Assembly: GCA_963971535.1 (NCBI GenBank)
Contig: OZ020590.1
Span: 151,704,034-151,768,033, forward strand
Length of the DNA: 64,000 bases
From: Notolepis coatsorum
Lineage: Eukaryota; Chordata; Actinopteri; Aulopiformes; Paralepididae
Direction of reading: 5' to 3'
Positions 55,328 through 64,000 of the stretch are shown piece after piece. Under the pieces are notes generated by a model. The model had not been told where the DNA came from and ran no database searches. It worked only from the letters and a program-made list of their open reading frames with translations. A program made the position numbers and the translations under genes. Every line of letters starts with the position of its first letter. Within the stretch, counting starts at the first letter, position 1.

Positions 55328-58321
55328 GTGTTATTAATATCGAAATGGCCTATGATGAACACTCCACGAAACGATCCTCCTAACCTAGAACGCCCGCGGC
55401 GCAGACGACAGACACCTCAGTACTTAGAGGCTTACACTGTCAGTCAACTACCTAGCCTTCGACAAACGGTAAACGCGGTAAAAGTAGAAAGTAAAATTAT
55501 GTCTGACCTTAACGACCAGGTTTCCCCGACCACAGAGGCCCTAGTAGGTCCTAATGTAACTGACCAAGCTCACGGTGGGGACCAGGAGGGAATTGACATG
55601 CCTTTACCCCCCGCCACTACCCAAGAAGTAGTCCCCGACCAGCCCCGGGAGGAAGACAACCCTACAGATAGAGAACTCTGCACGGAAGAAGAGGAGGAGA
55701 GCGCCGAGGAAATAGAGCTCCAGGACTCCCCAACGAGTACCCCCAGGAGCGGCTCACGCAGGAGCGGCTCACCTCCACAACCGCCTTCCCCCAGCGAAGC
55801 GGAGAGGATACTACAACAGGCGTTCCTCGTCAGCCTGACAGCCTCTACCGAACGCGATCGACTCCAAGCGCAGGCGCTTAGCGAGCGCGAACATTTTACT
55901 ATTGAAAGAGAACGCCTCCAAGCGCAGCAACGGAGCGAAGAAGAGCGCACACGCCTGGAGATGAGACGCCTCCAGACAGGAGAGAATATGGCAAGAGACC
56001 GGGCCGACGCCCAGCGCGCCGCTGCCGGCGCCCAAAGAGACGCAGAGCGCGACAGACTACAAGCGCAACTAATAGAGCAGCTGATCAAAAGGACAACACC
56101 CTCTCCCTCCGCCAGGGGTTCAAGGAACTCGTCGAGACAACAGTCAAGGGCAGCGTCTCCTCAACGAGCAAGCGACCCTGAACTTGACCAACAGACCGAG
56201 TCTATACCCCCCGCAGACCCCCTTCACAGACCGGTCCAAGCGAGACCCAGCTACAAGGAAGGAGCGGCATACACTGCGGAGAAGCTAAATAAACGATTAC
56301 AGGATCTGGAAGATCTGATAGAGGAAGAAGAGGGAGAGGAGGAGAACCAAGCCCGACGACAGCACAGTACTCCACCGGACCAGGAGGTCCCATACAGTCC
56401 AGGCTATACCCCTGCGGCGCTGCGCTACAGACCCCCGACTCTATTCACGGGTGAGCACGACGCACGACCAGCCCAGAGGAATAGCACCTGGACCAGCGGG
56501 CCATGGTACCCTGCCAGTACCAGCCCACAGCGAGGCGCAAGAGGGAACTCGCCCAGGAGGTCTCTCCCCCAACGCTCGCCGATGTATCAGCCATCCACGG
56601 CGTCATACAATGCCACACCGTCATTCCCAGACTTCGCCTATGAGAGTCGAGCACAGTACACGGAGCTCCGGATGTGCTTAGAAACAATGATGGTGGATGT
56701 CGCTGATGAACGCCACAAGTATGCAATATTACTGAAGCACCTGAAAGTACCGCGAGCGCACAATATAGCGCTAGCCTATGCTACCTCTTCGACCCCATAC
56801 ACAGCGGCCCTTGCAGCGCTGGATCAGAGATATGGACGTATATGGGATTACGTAATCCAAGAGATAAGGCATATTGATCGCCTACCCCCAGCCACAGACA
56901 ATCGCTCACTAGACGACCTGTCAATCAAAGTGCAGTCCCTGGTAGGGATGCTGGGAGCGCAACGGGAGAAGGGCATGCATGAGCTATACGCCAACTCTAA
57001 CGTCGAGAGGATCTTGGAGAAGCTGCCACCCGCAAGACAGGAGCGCTTTAGGCGACAGAGAGACTATCGGGATCCCAACGGCCCCGAGCCATCCCTCCTT
57101 GATCTAGCCGACTTCCTGGCGAGAGAAGTCAGCAGCTTACGACTAGACACCTTCGGGCGGAGCACGCCAAGCTCCAGAGAGGGACCCAGGAGAATAAATG
57201 ATGGAAGAAGATCGGTGACTGTCATGCACCAATCAGAGTCAGTACCGAGCAGTAAGAGTCACAGCACCCCCTCGAGAAAAGAGAAGTGGAAGATAGCGTG
57301 TCCCTACTGTGAGAAAGAACACTGGCTGTCACAATGTGACCTATTCACAAAGATGAATGCAGAAGAAGTGAGTCAATGGATAAAGTCCAACCGGCGCTGT
57401 TATCGATGTGCGCGGCCCCACATGGCAGCCGAATGCCGCCTAAAGAAAAGGTGCAGCCGGTGCGATGGAGCCCATCTAGATATACTACACGAAAGTAACG
57501 GAAGACGGCCTACACCTGCACCACGGAGCGGCACCAAGGCAAGTGTCATGTACATCGACCCCGCCAGCAGCAGCGGAGCCCAAGTGCTCTTAAAGGTAGT
57601 CCGTGTGACATTGAGCTACCAAGATAAAGTCATGGACACTTACGCCGTCCTTGATGACGGGTCAGAGAAGACCCTTCTGCTCGCCTCCGCTGCGACCCAG
57701 CTGGGACTGCGGGGGAGCAAGAACGAAAGGACGATTCGGACAATAAGAAGAGATTTAAAGACGATAAAGGGCGAGAATGTCTCCTTCACCATCGCAGCAA
57801 ACGGGCAGCCAGAGCGACGGTACAAGATTACAAATGCTTTCACCAGCCAAGAAATAGGACTATCGCAGTACACCTACCCTGTCACCAAGTTGATGGATAA
57901 ATATGTGCACCTGCGCCAATTACCTATCCCGCTCATAGACGGCGCTACCCCGACCCTGCTGATAGGCTCCGACCATGCAGAACTCATAGTCCCGATTGAC
58001 CGGGTCCATACAGGCCCCCGAGGCTGTCCTGCAGCAGTCGAGACCCGCCTAGGGTGGACCCTACAAGGCCCCCTCGCTAAATCTCTCAACCGAACAGCAG
58101 CCACTAGCTGCTTCCACTCCAGAACGACAGAAGAAGACACCACTCTCCTGCAGCATGTCGAGAGGCTATGGACCCTAGAGACAATGCCCTTTAAGAACGA
58201 AAAGAAAGATATTCGCTCTAAAGAAGACATTTACGCCATCAACCTACTCGAGCAGGGGACAAAGAGAGTCACAGTCGGCGGAGTGATGAGATACGCAACT
58301 CCACTCCTGAGGCGAGAGTGA
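55328..58321 (+). CDS. BEL no. 2 gag-protease ORF
   Basis: 997 codons. Charged coiled-coil-like region at about residues 155-255 (RDRLQAQALSEREHF and similar repeats). Gag core from about 434 (FAYESRAQYTELRMCLETMM, DUF1759 type). Three Cys-rich knuckles at about 657-722 (CPYCEKEHWLSQC, CYRCARPHMAAEC, CSRCDGAHLDILH). Retropepsin-like VLDDGSEKTLL at about 773 (DDG in place of the usual DSG/DTG). It ends at TGA 58319-58321, directly before, and in frame with, the pol ORF. The start at 55328 is 44 bp after the LTR; the next ATG is at 55352. In intact relatives gag and pol are usually one polyprotein, so the TGA is a mutation or a read-through site. Confidence 0.9.
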   Translation: MLLISKWPMMNTPRNDPPNLERPRRRRQTPQYLEAYTVSQLPSLRQTVNAVKVESKIMSDLNDQVSPTTEALVGPNVTDQAHGGDQEGIDMPLPPATTQEVVPDQPREEDNPTDRELCTEEEEESAEEIELQDSPTSTPRSGSRRSGSPPQPPSPSEAERILQQAFLVSLTASTERDRLQAQALSEREHFTIERERLQAQQRSEEERTRLEMRRLQTGENMARDRADAQRAAAGAQRDAERDRLQAQLIEQLIKRTTPSPSARGSRNSSRQQSRAASPQRASDPELDQQTESIPPADPLHRPVQARPSYKEGAAYTAEKLNKRLQDLEDLIEEEEGEEENQARRQHSTPPDQEVPYSPGYTPAALRYRPPTLFTGEHDARPAQRNSTWTSGPWYPASTSPQRGARGNSPRRSLPQRSPMYQPSTASYNATPSFPDFAYESRAQYTELRMCLETMMVDVADERHKYAILLKHLKVPRAHNIALAYATSSTPYTAALAALDQRYGRIWDYVIQEIRHIDRLPPATDNRSLDDLSIKVQSLVGMLGAQREKGMHELYANSNVERILEKLPPARQERFRRQRDYRDPNGPEPSLLDLADFLAREVSSLRLDTFGRSTPSSREGPRRINDGRRSVTVMHQSESVPSSKSHSTPSRKEKWKIACPYCEKEHWLSQCDLFTKMNAEEVSQWIKSNRRCYRCARPHMAAECRLKKRCSRCDGAHLDILHESNGRRPTPAPRSGTKASVMYIDPASSSGAQVLLKVVRVTLSYQDKVMDTYAVLDDGSEKTLLLASAATQLGLRGSKNERTIRTIRRDLKTIKGENVSFTIAANGQPERRYKITNAFTSQEIGLSQYTYPVTKLMDKYVHLRQLPIPLIDGATPTLLIGSDHAELIVPIDRVHTGPRGCPAAVETRLGWTLQGPLAKSLNRTAATSCFHSRTTEEDTTLLQHVERLWTLETMPFKNEKKDIRSKEDIYAINLLEQGTKRVTVGGVMRYATPLLRRE

Positions 58322-61300
58322 ATGCCCACCTTTCACGCAAAGAAAGACGCCACGGAGCGCTATCTACTGAACACAGAGCGGCGCCTAGCCAAAGACCCCG
58401 CTCAAGAGAGTGTGTACCGAGCTGAGATTGAGAAGCTAATCACAGCGGGACACGTAACAAAGATTGACATTAAAGAGGCCGATCAGACGACCGAATCATG
58501 GTACGTGCCGCATCACAAGGTCCATCACAATGGCAAGGATCGCATTGTGTTTAACTGCAGCTACCAGATCGGATCCCAAAATCTGAATAAAGAGCTCTTG
58601 CCCGGCCCCACACTCGGCCCCTCCCTACTAGGCGTGCTACTGCGCTTCCGCCAGGACAAGGTGGCTATCAGCGGGGATATCAAAGGGATGTTCTTGCAGG
58701 TGAGACTAGTAGAGGAGGACAAGCCTCTGCTGCGGTTCCTATGGAGAGAGAGGATCGGGGATGAGAACCCAGCCATCTACCAGTGGGAAGTACTCCCCTT
58801 CGGAACCACATGCAGCCCGTGCTGTGCTACATTTGCACTACAGAAACACGTCACAGAGGACCCAACAGCAGATGAAGAGGTCCAACACAGTGTGAAGAAC
58901 AGTTTCTACGTGGACAACTGTTTACAAAGCGTTTCGACTCAAGAAGAAGCCGAGGCTCTCCTAATCAAGTTACGCGCCTCCCTGATCAAAGGCGGCTTTG
59001 ATCTCAGGCAGTGGGCCAGCAGTGACCCGCACGTATTGCGCAGCCTCTCCTCCGCGGACAAGGCTGCCAGCAGCGAGACCTGGATGGCGACAATCCCGGG
59101 AGAAGCCCAAGAAATGACACTAGGACTAGTCTGGCGCTTCAAAACAGACTCGCTCCACTATAGACACAAACCCTTGGCTCCAGAGCAGGGAAGGTCGGCG
59201 GCGATACCGACCACCAGACGGAGTGTGTACAGAACACTCGCCAGACAATATGACCCGTTGGGATGTATTCTACCTTACACCACCAGGGCAAAGATGATTG
59301 TACGAGCACTATGGGACAAGGACCAGGGCTGGGACGACCCAATACCCGCACACCTTGCCTCAACATGGAGAGAGTGGGAGACGGAACTCCGCTCACTCCC
59401 CGGCGTCAATATACGCCGCAGCTACTTCCCATCCACAGTGAGGCCAGAGACATGCGAGATTGAGCTACACGTCTTCAGCGACGCCTCCGAAGTAGCCTAC
59501 GGATCGGTGGCCTACTTGCGTGCCCAAGAGATGGGAGGAAAGATACACACTGCTTTCATCCTGGCCCGCTCAAGAATAGCCCCACGTAAGCAACAATCCA
59601 TCCCGCGTCTAGAGCTCTGCGCAGCCCTCGCAGGAGCGCATCTAGCCACGTTAATCCAACGTGAACTCACCATTCCGGTGCACAGAACAATCTTGTGGTC
59701 AGATTCCACGACAGTACTCACATGGATCAAGTCTGATTCATGCAGATACAAAGTCTTCGTGGGAGTCAGAGTCACCGAGATTCAAGAGTTAACAGAAGAA
59801 GCGAGCTGGAGGTATGTGGACACCAAACACAACCCAGCTGACGTCATCACCCGGGGAATGTCTCTGGATGACCTAACCCGTCGCAACATCTACAGTGACG
59901 GACCAGAATTCCTCAAGCTCCCGGAAGGAGATTGGCCTACGCCCACCCAGAGGGAAGCAAGTAACGAGGAGACTGAGAACAAGAAACCTATGTTCTGTGG
60001 ACTGAGCACTGTCGCCTCCACAGACCCCAACATAGATGACTGCATTACCCTAGAGAGTGCGCAGCAAAGAACATTCCTGCGGCACCACCCAGAGATTCAG
60101 TCCACCACTGACATGTCAGCAGCTGACTACGAAGAAGCAGAACTTCTTCTACTACAACGAGCCCAGAGAGACTCGTTCCCCGATGAGCTAGACTGTCTAC
60201 AGGGAGGAAACCCCGTCCCATCAGACAGCAGACTGATTCACCTGGCACCAGAGAGTGACGCCCATAATCTCATCAGAGTGGGTGGTCGCCTGCGGAGAGC
60301 CCCCGATCTACCAGATGACATTAAGTACCCGATCGTCTTGAACAGCCGACACAAGGTCACAGAGCTGATCATAAAGAAATACGACGAGGATGTACACCAC
60401 GCAGGAGCAGAGAGAGTCTTCGCGGAGATCAGACGTCGTTATTGGATATTGCAAGGGAGAGAAGCAGTACGGCGCTTCCAGCGAACCTGTCTAGACTGCC
60501 GTAAGTGGCGCGCGCAGCCCAGCATACCACGGATGGCTGACTTACCCCCCTGTCGCCTCCGAATCGGCGACAAGCCATTCCACTCCACAGGCATGGACTG
60601 CTTTGGCCCGTTGTATATAAAGAGAGGAAGAGGCACCGAGAAGCGGTGGGGTATTGTATTCAAATGCATGACCACCAGAGCGATACATATCGAGCTCCTT
60701 CCGACCATGAGCACAGACTCATTCCTTATGGCCTTCCGAAGATTCACATCACGGAAAGGAAAACCGTCTACATTGTTGTCTGATCACGGGACCAACTTCA
60801 AAGGCGGAGAAAGAGAGCTGAGAGAGAGCTTCCAAGCTATGGGCCCAGAACTTAAGACCCACCTCGCTCCATCCCAGATTGACTTCCAGTTTAATCCCCC
60901 GAACGCACCCCACTTCGGTGGAACCTGGGAACGAGAAGTACGTTCTATAAAGACAGCCCTGTACGCCGTACTTGGAGCCCAGACTGTGGCGGAGGAAGTC
61001 CTAATGACAGTCCTCACGGAGATCGAGGGAGTATTGAACTCAAAGCCCCTCGGTTACGTCTCCAGTGATGTAGCAGATGTCGACCCAGTCACCCCCAACA
61101 CACTCCTAATGGGGCGGCTGGACCCCGCGCTACCCCAGACAATGTACAGGCCTGAAGAAGCGAACGGCCGAAGAATGTGGAGGTACAGCCAAGTACTAGC
61201 TGACAAGTTTTGGAGCAGCTTCCTACTTCACTACCTACCGTCTCTACAGACCCGCCAGAAGTGGGTAAAAGAGAGAGACAATTTGACAGAAGGAACAGTC

Positions 61301-61504
61301 GTCATGATTATTGACCAGTCACTACCCAGAGCTATGTGGCCGGCTGGCCGCGTAAGCAAAGTGATCACCGGTGCCGATGGCAAGGTCCGAGCAGCTGAAG
61401 TACTCGTCCAAGGGCGCACTTACACATGTCCCGTGGCGAGGCTCATAGAACTGCCCCGGCTCCCAGATACTATCGATGATGACCATGACCCCATGACTTT
61501 GTGA
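58322..61504 (+). CDS. BEL no. 2 pol ORF: reverse transcriptase, RNase H, integrase
   Basis: 1060 codons, the same frame as gag. Reverse transcriptase: IVFNCSYQ (about 74), GDIKGMFLQ (about 117), YVDNC at about 196-200, where the second catalytic Asp of YVDD is Asn. RNase H: FSDASEVAYG (about 384), ELCAAL, WSDSTTVLTW (about 459), NPADVITRG (about 503). Integrase zinc domain: HHAGAERV ... CLDCRKW (about 692-728). DDE core: Asp in GMDCFGP (about 759), Asp in LLSDHGTNF (about 820), Glu in GGTWERE (about 868). BEL-type C-terminal domain from about 953. No frameshift. The ATG at 58322 immediately follows the stop and need not be a natural start. Confidence 0.92.
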   Translation: MPTFHAKKDATERYLLNTERRLAKDPAQESVYRAEIEKLITAGHVTKIDIKEADQTTESWYVPHHKVHHNGKDRIVFNCSYQIGSQNLNKELLPGPTLGPSLLGVLLRFRQDKVAISGDIKGMFLQVRLVEEDKPLLRFLWRERIGDENPAIYQWEVLPFGTTCSPCCATFALQKHVTEDPTADEEVQHSVKNSFYVDNCLQSVSTQEEAEALLIKLRASLIKGGFDLRQWASSDPHVLRSLSSADKAASSETWMATIPGEAQEMTLGLVWRFKTDSLHYRHKPLAPEQGRSAAIPTTRRSVYRTLARQYDPLGCILPYTTRAKMIVRALWDKDQGWDDPIPAHLASTWREWETELRSLPGVNIRRSYFPSTVRPETCEIELHVFSDASEVAYGSVAYLRAQEMGGKIHTAFILARSRIAPRKQQSIPRLELCAALAGAHLATLIQRELTIPVHRTILWSDSTTVLTWIKSDSCRYKVFVGVRVTEIQELTEEASWRYVDTKHNPADVITRGMSLDDLTRRNIYSDGPEFLKLPEGDWPTPTQREASNEETENKKPMFCGLSTVASTDPNIDDCITLESAQQRTFLRHHPEIQSTTDMSAADYEEAELLLLQRAQRDSFPDELDCLQGGNPVPSDSRLIHLAPESDAHNLIRVGGRLRRAPDLPDDIKYPIVLNSRHKVTELIIKKYDEDVHHAGAERVFAEIRRRYWILQGREAVRRFQRTCLDCRKWRAQPSIPRMADLPPCRLRIGDKPFHSTGMDCFGPLYIKRGRGTEKRWGIVFKCMTTRAIHIELLPTMSTDSFLMAFRRFTSRKGKPSTLLSDHGTNFKGGERELRESFQAMGPELKTHLAPSQIDFQFNPPNAPHFGGTWEREVRSIKTALYAVLGAQTVAEEVLMTVLTEIEGVLNSKPLGYVSSDVADVDPVTPNTLLMGRLDPALPQTMYRPEEANGRRMWRYSQVLADKFWSSFLLHYLPSLQTRQKWVKERDNLTEGTVVMIIDQSLPRAMWPAGRVSKVITGADGKVRAAEVLVQGRTYTCPVARLIELPRLPDTIDDDHDPMTL

Positions 61505-61597
61505 GTTGACTGACCCTTACAGCGGACCTTGAGTGGTAGACAGTGCGGTTAATCTGTCTCTGCTTAGCTAATTAGGTGGGACTAATTAGGGGGCGGC
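61505..61597 (+). other. BEL no. 2 3' leader to polypurine tract
   Basis: 93 bp after pol, ending TTAGGGGGCGGC just before the LTR. Contains a short direct repeat, CTAATTAG. Confidence 0.7.
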
Positions 61598-63459
61598 TGT
61601 TGTGAAGGATCAGATTAAACCGAATATGTATATTTATTTATATATATATATATATATATTTTTTTAACAATATATTTATTGGGTTTTAGTTTGCAAATTA
61701 CAACATGTATATCAGCAGAGCAGTATTCAGCAAACATTTTCACCCCGTTCTCCCTCCCCTAACCCCACCCCACAAAATAATAATTAACTTCAAAAACAGG
61801 TTCACATAGGAAGGATACAGATTTAAATAAAAAATAAACATAAATAAATAATAATACAACCAAAATGTTTTACACATTAAGTAAAGGGTGTTTGTCGTTT
61901 TTACACAATGATAAGAGTTGTCCCACAGTACTCCCCCTAATCCCGTTCTTGTTGAAGCAAGTTCCCAACATTCGTATTATGCTTTAAGAAGTACACAAAT
62001 GGTCCCCAGGCATTATCAAAAATGTTTTGTTTACGTCTAACAATATACACCATCTTTTCCATTGACATATTTGAAGCCATTTCTTTAATCCACATACCTA
62101 TATATATATATTTAATTGTATTTGTATATCGTTTGATATCCCCTGTATATTCCTTGTACAATATGCACTGAATATCCCTTTAGTCTACTAAACAGCCCAT
62201 AATAGTTTCATTCTACCATTGGACGAGAACCTGGCGCCAGGTTGCCATACCCCTAGGTCCAAGTTCAATCGTGCCGCCTAACATGTCGTGGCAAGCCCCG
62301 GTTCCGCGCAGGAATATGTCGGGTGAAATACGAATGGTACTATTTGTTCATAGCGCATATATATATGGCGCAAGTAAAGTAGAACTTCCTTTTAGTCCAG
62401 TTCTTTACCCTCCAACAGAGTGACAGACGCAAAGCCTCCCCACGACGCACGTGTGGTGTAGTAAGGCCTACTTGGCCTCAGAATAGGCATTGAGATATCG
62501 TGTAGATTAATAGTTGAATAGTCATAGTTTGGCACTATACCGTCGAGTTGGACGTATTCTATTAAGCTAATAATAGTCTATTTATGTATGGTGCATCGTT
62601 CGGTTAGAGTTCTAAAGTTATCAGTACCCCCATCGTTCCTGACGTTATCTGGACGCTTAACCAGGCTGAGCAGACCCCTAGTGGTGCTTGCATCCGAGGA
62701 GCTCCGGGCCAGGGCGACCGGACCTGTATATTGGATTACTCTACCCGGACGACGGCGAGCCTTCCATGGCTTGGATTATGCTTTGGGTGCTTTGATTATT
62801 CCATGGATAAAGGTCAACACTGCGGAGTGTTGGAACTACCCCCCGGAGAGGACTCCAGGTGAGACGGCGCTCTACACCAGTGAGGTCGCCTCACGTCTCT
62901 CCGTTGTGGACCGGCAGCTACCGTCCACAGAGGGTCCAGCTGTATTCGTCTGCGGACCGAGGTTCTGTGGGCACCGTGTCCAAGACTTTGGATTCTCCCA
63001 AGACACCGTCGGCCAGATGGGATACCGCCAGCGGCTTCTCTAACCCCCCCCTCCTACTGTCTTACAACCAGCGGGACACCCCCCCCCCCCTTAGTGTATC
63101 CAGCTATAATCATTTAAGTACCATCGCTATCGTTTCCTAAATATTCCAGGTTGTATACTTACTCCCTGCGTAACCAGAGATTGGACATTCAATGTTGATT
63201 TACCTACGAATACTCATTTGCCATAAAAGTGCATATTTCATATTTCAAATCATAAATGTAATTAAGTGATCGTTGTATATACCCTTTGCTATATTAAACC
63301 TTCGATTTGGTACATTTGTGTGGATTCGTTTCATCAGGTGGGAAAGTGTTCATCATACTTATATCATGTACTGGATGGCCAGAAGTTAAAGTACAAGAGG
63401 TAGTGGTATTAAATATCATATCTAACAATACAGTCAGGGAATTGTACCCCTCAGTTAAA
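61598..63459 (+). repeat. 3' LTR of BEL no. 2, with L1-like insert
   Basis: Matches the 5' LTR except for the insert at 61659-62100 and about four substitutions (for example GGGTGAAATA for GGGCGAAATA, CCATGG for CCACGG). Ends CAGTTAAA, where the 5' LTR has CAGTTACA. The LTR ORF is at 62588-63043. Confidence 0.93.
61659..62100 (-). mobile_element. L1-like LINE fragment in the 3' LTR
   Basis: Minus-strand codons 62096-61937 read IKEMASNMSMEKMVYIVRRK and WGPFVYFLK, resembling the C-terminus of L1-type ORF2. A 3' UTR and a short poly-A (plus-strand T run at about 61659) follow. It sits in a TA-repeat target, with TATATA on both sides. Very short and 5'-truncated. Absent from the 5' and solo LTRs, so inserted after BEL no. 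2. Confidence 0.7.
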
Positions 63460-63530
63460 ATGTGTATTAAGCTGTACTGTATTGTACCCATTCTGCAATC
63501 TGTTAATAAAGTTTTCAATCAATCAATCAT
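63460..63530 (+). mobile_element. L2-like LINE tail right of BEL no. 2
   Basis: ATGTGTATTAAGCTGTACTG to AATCAATCAATCAT, the remainder of the LINE at 53188, identical to 10312-10372 apart from the duplicated ATGTG. Confidence 0.9.
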
Positions 63531-64000
63531 ACACGGCACACTGAGGCCTACAACAAACTGACCGGATCTTCCTTTATTCATTATGTTGATTGTACTGTAG
63601 CACTATTTTACTCTGTCCATTCTATTGCATAATTTTACTATCTATTCTATTCTACTATTCTATTATTGCACTGTATTATTTTACTCTGTCTATTGCTTTT
63701 TATTACAGGTTCAAAACTGTCAGGTATTAAACTGTGTGGGTATCAAACAAGAGACTGTCAGGCTTTAAAACTGTGTAAGAACCAGGCCTAGAACTGCACC
63801 CTGAGAGGGAACTGCACTCTGAGAGAGGGAACTGCACTCTGAGAGAGGGAACTGCACCCTGAGAGAGGGAACTGCACTCTGAGAGGGAAATGCACTCTGA
63901 GAGGGAACTGCACTCTGAGAGGGAACTGCACTCAGAGGGAGGTTCGAAGGGTCAAAGTGGGTATAAGACAGGAGGGAAGACTGTCAAGTTTTAAACTGTG
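63531..64000. other. unit 3 equivalent of the zinc-finger downstream region
   Basis: Matches 10373-10755. The 19-bp VNTR at about 63797-63935 has about eight units (three in unit 1, four in unit 2). A third zinc-finger gene would be expected about 500 bp beyond the window, on the minus strand. Confidence 0.7.

Larger units (their letters stand above)
53883..63459 (+). mobile_element. BEL/Pao LTR retrotransposon no. 2, nearly complete
   Basis: 5' LTR 53883-55283, primer-binding site, gag-protease ORF, pol ORF, polypurine stretch (TTAGGGGGCGGC, about 61586-61597), 3' LTR 61598-63459. 5-bp target duplication ATGTG (53878-53882 and 63460-63464), with the empty site in unit 1 near 10310. By eye the two LTRs differ by about four substitutions outside homopolymers and the later L1-like insert, so it is young. 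It is the most recent large insertion in the window. Confidence 0.95.

Noticed and set aside
55570..56088. 172-codon minus-strand ORF within BEL no. 2 gag
   Set aside because: Antisense of a charged, GC-rich gag region; Ser/Arg-rich low complexity typical of shadow frames.

Overview
The window looks like a piece of a teleost fish genome. Evidence: a fish-type C2H2 zinc-finger gene family with an acidic KEEQEELW N-terminal exon, vertebrate-type LINEs and tRNA-derived SINEs, BEL/Pao, Ty1/copia and Ty3/gypsy elements, many hAT elements with 8-bp target duplications, and abundant micro- and minisatellites. There is no bacterial or phage signature. Almost all of the DNA is transposon-derived. The only host genes I can support are two copies of one zinc-finger gene (one broken) and two copies of a small THAP-type zinc-finger exon fragment.

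The window is a tandem array of about three large repeat units. Each unit opens with a Ty1/copia LTR, leader and gag remnant. Next come a 43-bp minisatellite and SINE, L2-like LINE ends, the zinc-finger gene on the minus strand, a palindromic 35-bp minisatellite in its upstream intron, a THAP fragment, a 54-bp minisatellite, a LINE ORF1 on the minus strand, and an inverted pair of L2-like LINE ends. Unit 1 is about 5.5-26.5 kb (zinc-finger gene at 11.3-13.4 kb, broken by a 2-bp deletion). Unit 2 is about 26.5-51.2 kb (zinc-finger gene at 38.8-40.5 kb, open). Unit 3 runs from about 51.2 kb to the end and stops before its expected zinc-finger gene.

Later insertions separate the units. 1-5.5 kb: the 3' part of a decayed BEL/Pao element sitting in copia leader sequence. 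17.4-19.7 kb: a hAT element carrying a second hAT element. 21.5 kb: a foldback element. 23.75 kb: a small insertion with a hammerhead-ribozyme-like motif. 25.4 kb: a solo LTR. 29.1-31.6 kb: a gypsy remnant containing a BEL solo LTR. 41.9-43.4 kb: a 1.56-kb terminal-inverted-repeat element with tRNA-like sequences. 46.2 kb: a hAT MITE inside a LINE reverse transcriptase. 53.9-63.5 kb: a nearly intact, young BEL/Pao element with 1.4-kb LTRs, a 5-bp target duplication, one in-frame TGA between protease and reverse transcriptase, and YVDN instead of YVDD at the polymerase active site.

Because the units are duplicates, one unit often shows the empty site for an insertion in another. This gives direct evidence for element boundaries and relative ages. 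All homology statements are from reading motifs; no database search was possible.
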